From assembly GCF_900660745.1 (NCBI RefSeq), contig NZ_LR215048.1, forward strand, positions 124,001-188,000: DNA of 64,000 bases, written 5' to 3'. Shown here in pieces: positions 61,301 to 64,000 of the stretch (positions are counted from its first letter, which is position 1; the number at the start of each line of letters is the position of its first letter). The stretch comes from Haploplasma axanthum. Its GTDB lineage: Bacteria > Bacillota_I > Bacilli_A > Acholeplasmatales > Acholeplasmataceae. The position numbers and the translations under genes are program-made. The notes beneath the pieces are model-generated. The model was not told the DNA's origin, searched no databases, and saw only the letters and a list, made by a program, of their open reading frames with translations.

Positions 61301-62081
61301 TATCTCTTAATACTTCTTCATTAAAACTCTCAATTGAAGGCATTTTAGAATCTAGTGTACCACTTTCAACTTTTGAAGCAGCTAATAATAAATCTCTGTT
61401 AAAAATAATATCTTTTTCATTATCCTTTACTAGAGTAATATCTCGTTTATTTCTCTCGAATTTAACAGGGAAATATATTAATGGAGCCTTTATTGGGAAA
61501 TGTTCCTTTGTAAAAACACCCTCAACATATGGATAAGCAACATATAGATTATAAGATCCTGTTTCTTTAAAAGACTTATTAGTTTCACGATATAGGGTTG
61601 TCATTCGATTGTTTATTAATTCGTTTGGAAATGATACTTTAAGTTTTTTATTTTTAGGATTAATTAAAAAGTTGATAATCTCCTCATCGATATTTAAACT
61701 AGTTAAATCAAAACTTTTAATATTCTCAACACGTCCCATATATAGATTTGGATTTGATTTTGAAATATTTGTTAATCTATCTTTATAATTATGAAGTACT
61801 TTATGCGCAGTTTTAGACACTTGAACCTCTTTAGTAAGGGATTGTTCATATGATAAGATTTCATTTAAAAATCTATCAGCATATAGACTCATAAAATCTT
61901 TTTCTAATCCCGAAATAGCCATAAAATCACTTATCTTAAGTGGACGTTTATTTGTTATTTCTTTTAAAGCTGAATCAGTACAGACTACTGGTTCAATTCC
62001 CTTTTTCTCTAAAACTTCTTTTCTTATTTCTTCTCTTAGATTATCTAATCTATCTAAAAGAGCATTTCTTTTTAATGCCAT
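58368..62081 (-). CDS. SF1 helicase with C-terminal Vsr-like nuclease domain
   Basis: A 1237-residue protein. The N-terminal ~370 residues are of the kind found in large bacterial AAA/SF1 proteins (ESYNLYVAYPYVEG-like, HFPIKAPLIYFPVKFERNKR). SF1 helicase motifs: Walker A VIWGPPGTGKSQT, DLVIFDEASQM (II), VIAGDPKQLRPSSLG (III), LNYHYRSEYEELI (IV), VQGDERDIIIFSMGYA (V) and LNVAVTRAKKKIYFVSS (VI). The last ~100 residues (NLGIYDKE, CDIASPDNINARKDLLHQER, KWNVYRIFASNWY) fit the MTES_1575/Vsr-like endonuclease domain that ends many such proteins. Similar helicase-nuclease proteins act alone in phage defence (for example Hhe-type); that role here is inference. It stands alone with its own terminator. 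Confidence 0.85.
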   Translation of the reverse strand: MALKRNALLDRLDNLREEIRKEVLEKKGIEPVVCTDSALKEITNKRPLKISDFMAISGLEKDFMSLYADRFLNEILSYEQSLTKEVQVSKTAHKVLHNYKDRLTNISKSNPNLYMGRVENIKSFDLTSLNIDEEIINFLINPKNKKLKVSFPNELINNRMTTLYRETNKSFKETGSYNLYVAYPYVEGVFTKEHFPIKAPLIYFPVKFERNKRDITLVKDNEKDIIFNRDLLLAASKVESGTLDSKMPSIESFNEEVLRDIIIKFYESNGTPIYSKPNSINFEPFQNELKEDFVKREHTNFTFKSYITLGRYQPYSSMIQKDMDTILSNHKYNELLEGLIDEANLYKKEAKGIYTGNQGSVKESKISYINELNDSQEKVIELLNTEKKLVIWGPPGTGKSQTITSLIASSILKGENVLVVSEKKVALDVIYSRLKGASRYSMFIDDAENKQSFYTKLQGFLDPMPPVRTRNNDIYHLEEEINELTTTLDNSLRLLYGEKIDEDVTISGLYSKYLKDKDVLSDLTPLKIYQMFERNFNNFTFKDIDNLERTFSKDKELIEYLEFEKMITKYPILLKLDLKISRSGKIELESFDSDFKNYLENIKNKGFFGRRKLNKEFFSQNSLRLKFMTIKNSIDKKYLKEIKNNPKLNNYILENSLRLDKYLTKHKKLSITERKYLKMLLNDELVKDLDDISKYRSYLFNAYYTGLIEDFKARNQKHLYIIDDYQNKMEKLESLISEKMQVTIESFEMSLYRYALNFSNTKRIMDIKRTLEQTQKPSIKAFIDIFQPEMMENIRVWMMTPEVVSAVMPLRYGMFDLVIFDEASQMYVEKGIPAIYRAKKVVIAGDPKQLRPSSLGIGRIQDEDELFEEDTLKEASLDAKSLLDLARYKYTETLLNYHYRSEYEELISFSNHAFYDGKLIVSPNQTQSVKPPIEYVYVEDGVFEDRKNHKEALEVVELIKKIFRQRKNNETIGVITFNSSQRDLIENYIDKELFNKSTYQRKFEQEMFRTEDGEDKSLFVKNIENVQGDERDIIIFSMGYAKDDSGSVKRRFGWLNHEGGENRLNVAVTRAKKKIYFVSSLYPEELKVEDLTSRGPKLLKDFMRYCYYVSSKKQDSVKLILNSLNATEVQTQETITTQLAEEIKQRLERNKYEVHSSIGIGKYNINLGIYDKETDSYKLGIICDIASPDNINARKDLLHQERYLKSRKWNVYRIFASNWYTDPNKELRNIRDMLKKN

Positions 62082-62198
62082 AAAATCACCTCACATATTT
62101 ACTAATTCTATTGTATCACTAATATCGTTTATAACAAAAGACAATGTTATTATAATTATATTTTAAACGTTAAAAGCCTTAATAGGGCATTATATAAA

Positions 62199-62222
62199 TA
62201 GAGAACTTTTTAAAGTCCTCTA
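62199..62222 (-). terminator. Hairpin after the alpha/beta hydrolase gene
   Basis: Arms TAGAGaACTTT and AAAGTcCTCTA pair with one mismatch; the minus-strand tail TTTATATAAT is only moderately T-rich. A smaller GCC...GGC hairpin with TTTT lies 20 bases further. Confidence 0.55.
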
Positions 62223-62228
62223 TAAAAG

Positions 62229-63281
62229 TTAATTAATATTTTCTTTTAAGAAATTCAATGTGTATTCTAAATTGATAAATGCTTCAACAGGATAATCTTT
62301 AAAATTAAACTGGTATTCATGATTGAAATCTTTTGTTGAATCTTCTTTCGATGGATAATAACTATCAACAATAACGCCTAATTCATCAAGTTTTTTCTCT
62401 AGGCTTTCTGCATGTGCCATAAATGAAATTCGATTTCCATCAGTTAAATATGTTGGAGGATAATCATTTGTTACTTGATCAACAATATTTGTTTGTTTTA
62501 TTTCATTTCCACTTTTCCAACCACTATATCCAAAATATGACCAACCAATTTGTTTAACAAAAAAACTTAGAATATTACTAATAGATGAATTACTATTATT
62601 TCCTGTGAATTGTTTATCAAGCTCATTCATATCGTATGGACCACAAAACAATAAAACTGCTTTTATTTCTTTTGGAGTTAGTACTTGTTCAATTTTAACT
62701 TCATCTCTTAACTCACTATTAATTTGAGTTGCCACGAAATGAGCAGCAATTTGAGCACCTGCAGAATCTCCACCGATAACTACTCTTTCTAAATCAATCA
62801 TTTGATATTTATTAATATTCTTTTTCAAATACTTAACAACTTCTGTAAGTTGAATTGCTGGTCCTGGATATGTATTTTCAGGAGCAAGTTCATAATTAAC
62901 TGAAACAAATGTATATCCTTCTTTAGCAACTAACGTTCCAAAAACTTTTATTGCAGATTTATCACCACCAATAAATGATCCTCCATGAGTCCAAATGATT
63001 GTTGGAAGTTTCTTATTATCATAATTCTTTGGATAATAAACATCAATCTTATTTTCTTTATATTTAGATTCATAAGTAATATCAAGAATCTCTAAAACAT
63101 CATTTTTAGCAACGTTATACTCTTCTGGAACATATGTTGCAATAGCATCTGGTTGTTGTCTTAAAAACCAAACAAAGAAATTAGGCGAACTATATAAACT
63201 AAGGATTACTGTTAATGTTAGTACTGTTATTAGCGTAAATATTGATATTAAAACAAATGCTATTCGCTTAGACACTTTCAT
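62229..63281 (-). CDS. Membrane-anchored alpha/beta hydrolase (HSL-type esterase/lipase)
   Basis: The ATG at 63279-63281 after GGAGGTATTAATA gives 350 residues. An N-terminal hydrophobic helix (FVLISIFTLITVLTLTVIL) should anchor or export it. Hormone-sensitive-lipase features: TIIWTHGGSFIGGD (oxyanion HGG), VIGGDSAGAQIAAH (nucleophile Ser in GDSAG), and a late FNHEYQF with the likely catalytic His. It should hydrolyse a short ester, perhaps acetyl groups on surface carbohydrate. It overlaps the end of the membrane-protein gene by 14 bases, so they are coupled. Confidence 0.9.
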   Translation of the reverse strand: MKVSKRIAFVLISIFTLITVLTLTVILSLYSSPNFFVWFLRQQPDAIATYVPEEYNVAKNDVLEILDITYESKYKENKIDVYYPKNYDNKKLPTIIWTHGGSFIGGDKSAIKVFGTLVAKEGYTFVSVNYELAPENTYPGPAIQLTEVVKYLKKNINKYQMIDLERVVIGGDSAGAQIAAHFVATQINSELRDEVKIEQVLTPKEIKAVLLFCGPYDMNELDKQFTGNNSNSSISNILSFFVKQIGWSYFGYSGWKSGNEIKQTNIVDQVTNDYPPTYLTDGNRISFMAHAESLEKKLDELGVIVDSYYPSKEDSTKDFNHEYQFNFKDYPVEAFINLEYTLNFLKENIN

Positions 63282-63852
63282 TATTAATACCTCCATTTTT
63301 CAAGCATTTAATACTATATAGTGTTATATAAGTTATGGTAATTAAAAGTGAAATTATTATTCTTGCTATTTCGCTTTTTATAACACTCGTAAATAAAACT
63401 AGAAAGACTATAAAAACAATGAAAAAACCGATATAAAGAATATTACTAAATTTTATGTCTATAATGTTTTCTTTTCTTCTATTAATCACTACTGTAACAA
63501 CTGAAAAGATAAATGATAATATCCATAGTAAAGGAATAAACTCACGATTCTTTGATTGCTTCATAAGAAATGTTACATATATAGTTATTAAAACAAATAT
63601 AACTGCAATAGTATAACTAACAATTTTATTAGTTATTTGTTGATTATGATAATAAAGTTGCTTCGTATTATCATTTTCTTCTTTAAATAAAACAGTATAT
63701 AAATATGTTAATAAATAACTAAAAAGAATAATCAACGAAATCAATATTATAATTGTTGGTGATATTAATATTACTGGTTCCAACAAATATATCGTAGTTA
63801 CTGCTAAGACAACATATAACTCAATACCAATATTTTTTATAAACTTATTCAT
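63268..63852 (-). CDS. Uncharacterised membrane protein
   Basis: A 194-residue protein with about six hydrophobic helices (GIELYVVLAVTTIYLLE, ISPTIIILISLIILFSYLL, VSYTIAVIFVLITIYVTFL, IPLLWILSFIFSVVTVVI, ILYIGFFIVFIVFLVLF, IIISLLITITYITLYSI). No motif I recognise. GGGAGAGAGAAAA precedes the ATG. It shares a transcript with the esterase downstream. Confidence 0.7.
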   Translation of the reverse strand: MNKFIKNIGIELYVVLAVTTIYLLEPVILISPTIIILISLIILFSYLLTYLYTVLFKEENDNTKQLYYHNQQITNKIVSYTIAVIFVLITIYVTFLMKQSKNREFIPLLWILSFIFSVVTVVINRRKENIIDIKFSNILYIGFFIVFIVFLVLFTSVIKSEIARIIISLLITITYITLYSIKCLKNGGINNESV

Positions 63853-63866
63853 TTTTCTCTCTCCCT

Positions 63867-63992
63867 TTATTTATATTTTTCTATTTCTTTTTCAATATGT
63901 TTTTCTCCTCGATTACGTTTTTCAGCATAAGATCTACTTACCATAGGTGAATCCTTACGCCATTTTTTTAATTTTCTATTACTTACTTTCAT
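63867..63992 (-). CDS. Small basic protein of 41 codons (possibly the 3' end of a longer gene)
   Basis: An ATG at 63990-63992 opens 41 codons ending in TAA at 63867. The product is very basic and helical (MKVSNRKLKKWRKDSPMVSR, then EKRNRGEKHIEKEIEKYK). The frame stays open through the remaining upstream bases, so a longer gene beginning outside the window cannot be excluded. It lies 14 bases before the membrane-protein gene, whose ribosome site is in the gap, which suggests one operon. No family recognised. Confidence 0.5.
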   Translation of the reverse strand: MKVSNRKLKKWRKDSPMVSRSYAEKRNRGEKHIEKEIEKYK

Positions 63993-64000
63993 ATTATTTA

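Noticed and set aside
1-64000. tRNA, rRNA, riboswitch, insertion sequence or prophage genes
   Set aside because: I found no cloverleaf-like sequence, transposase, integrase, phage gene or known riboswitch core; intergenic gaps are short and mostly explained by promoters and terminators.

Overview
The window is AT-rich bacterial DNA packed with genes, nearly all on the minus strand. It looks like a Mollicutes/Firmicutes genome that keeps the standard genetic code, for example an Acholeplasma-like or Izemoplasma-like organism (inference). The reasons are very low GC, lipobox lipoproteins in place of outer-membrane proteins, sigma-A promoters, strong AGGAGG ribosome sites, a CcpA-type cre site, and the gene families DUF5696, YesL, YIP1, YccF and YtrA-type GntR. 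Trp is encoded by TGG, and TGA is used (rarely) as a stop. I see no tRNA, rRNA, insertion sequence, prophage or CRISPR array. No stretch longer than about 300 bases lacks a gene.

Region 1-23.3 kb is one carbohydrate-utilisation locus. A giant minus-strand operon starts at a good promoter near 18.16 kb and runs off the left edge of the window. In order it encodes a lipoprotein with Ig/FN3-like domains, a YesL membrane protein, a 968-residue solute-binding protein, two ABC permeases, an NHL-propeller protein, a YIP1 protein, a DUF5696 protein, a second permease pair, a second solute-binding lipoprotein, a DUF5011 lipoprotein and a DUF4127 protein. Upstream lies a two-gene unit: a phosphodiester glycosidase (NAGPA type) and a protein that is a clear paralog of the DUF5011 lipoprotein's C-terminal domain. 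Next come a GntR/UTRA repressor, a divergent ROK sugar kinase and a GNAT acetyltransferase. Five 16-bp sites resembling ACTTGTATwwACAAGT lie on the promoters of these units, so I infer one local GntR regulon. No transporter ATPase is present, so a shared MsmX/UgpC-like ATPase encoded elsewhere is expected.

Region 23.3-30.5 kb is mixed housekeeping: a membrane protein, a Gfo/Idh/MocA dehydrogenase, YccF, a YtrA-like GntR plus ABC exporter operon with its own operator, methionine aminopeptidase and a GH13 amylase.

Region 30.5-46.3 kb is accessory and cell-surface. Four fused ATPase-permease (MacB-like) ABC proteins surround a secreted MACPF (perforin-like) protein, and three of the four share an almost identical ATPase half. 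A small cluster of membrane and secreted proteins follows. One member has an in-frame TAG, another is split by a frameshift at an A7 slippery run, and two promoters there share direct repeats 21 bp apart. A Pr6Pr-like membrane protein, a possible 29-codon peptide gene and another MacB-like transporter close the region.

Region 46.4-51.4 kb is a second sugar operon under a cre site: solute-binding protein, two permeases, and a GH3 (NagZ-like) glycosidase fused to an AraC DNA-binding domain. Region 51.5-64 kb holds a membrane protein with a possible degenerate Nudix fold, a second Gfo/Idh/MocA protein, an ABC transporter divergent from a two-component system, a large SF1 helicase-nuclease, an alpha/beta hydrolase, a membrane protein and a small basic protein.
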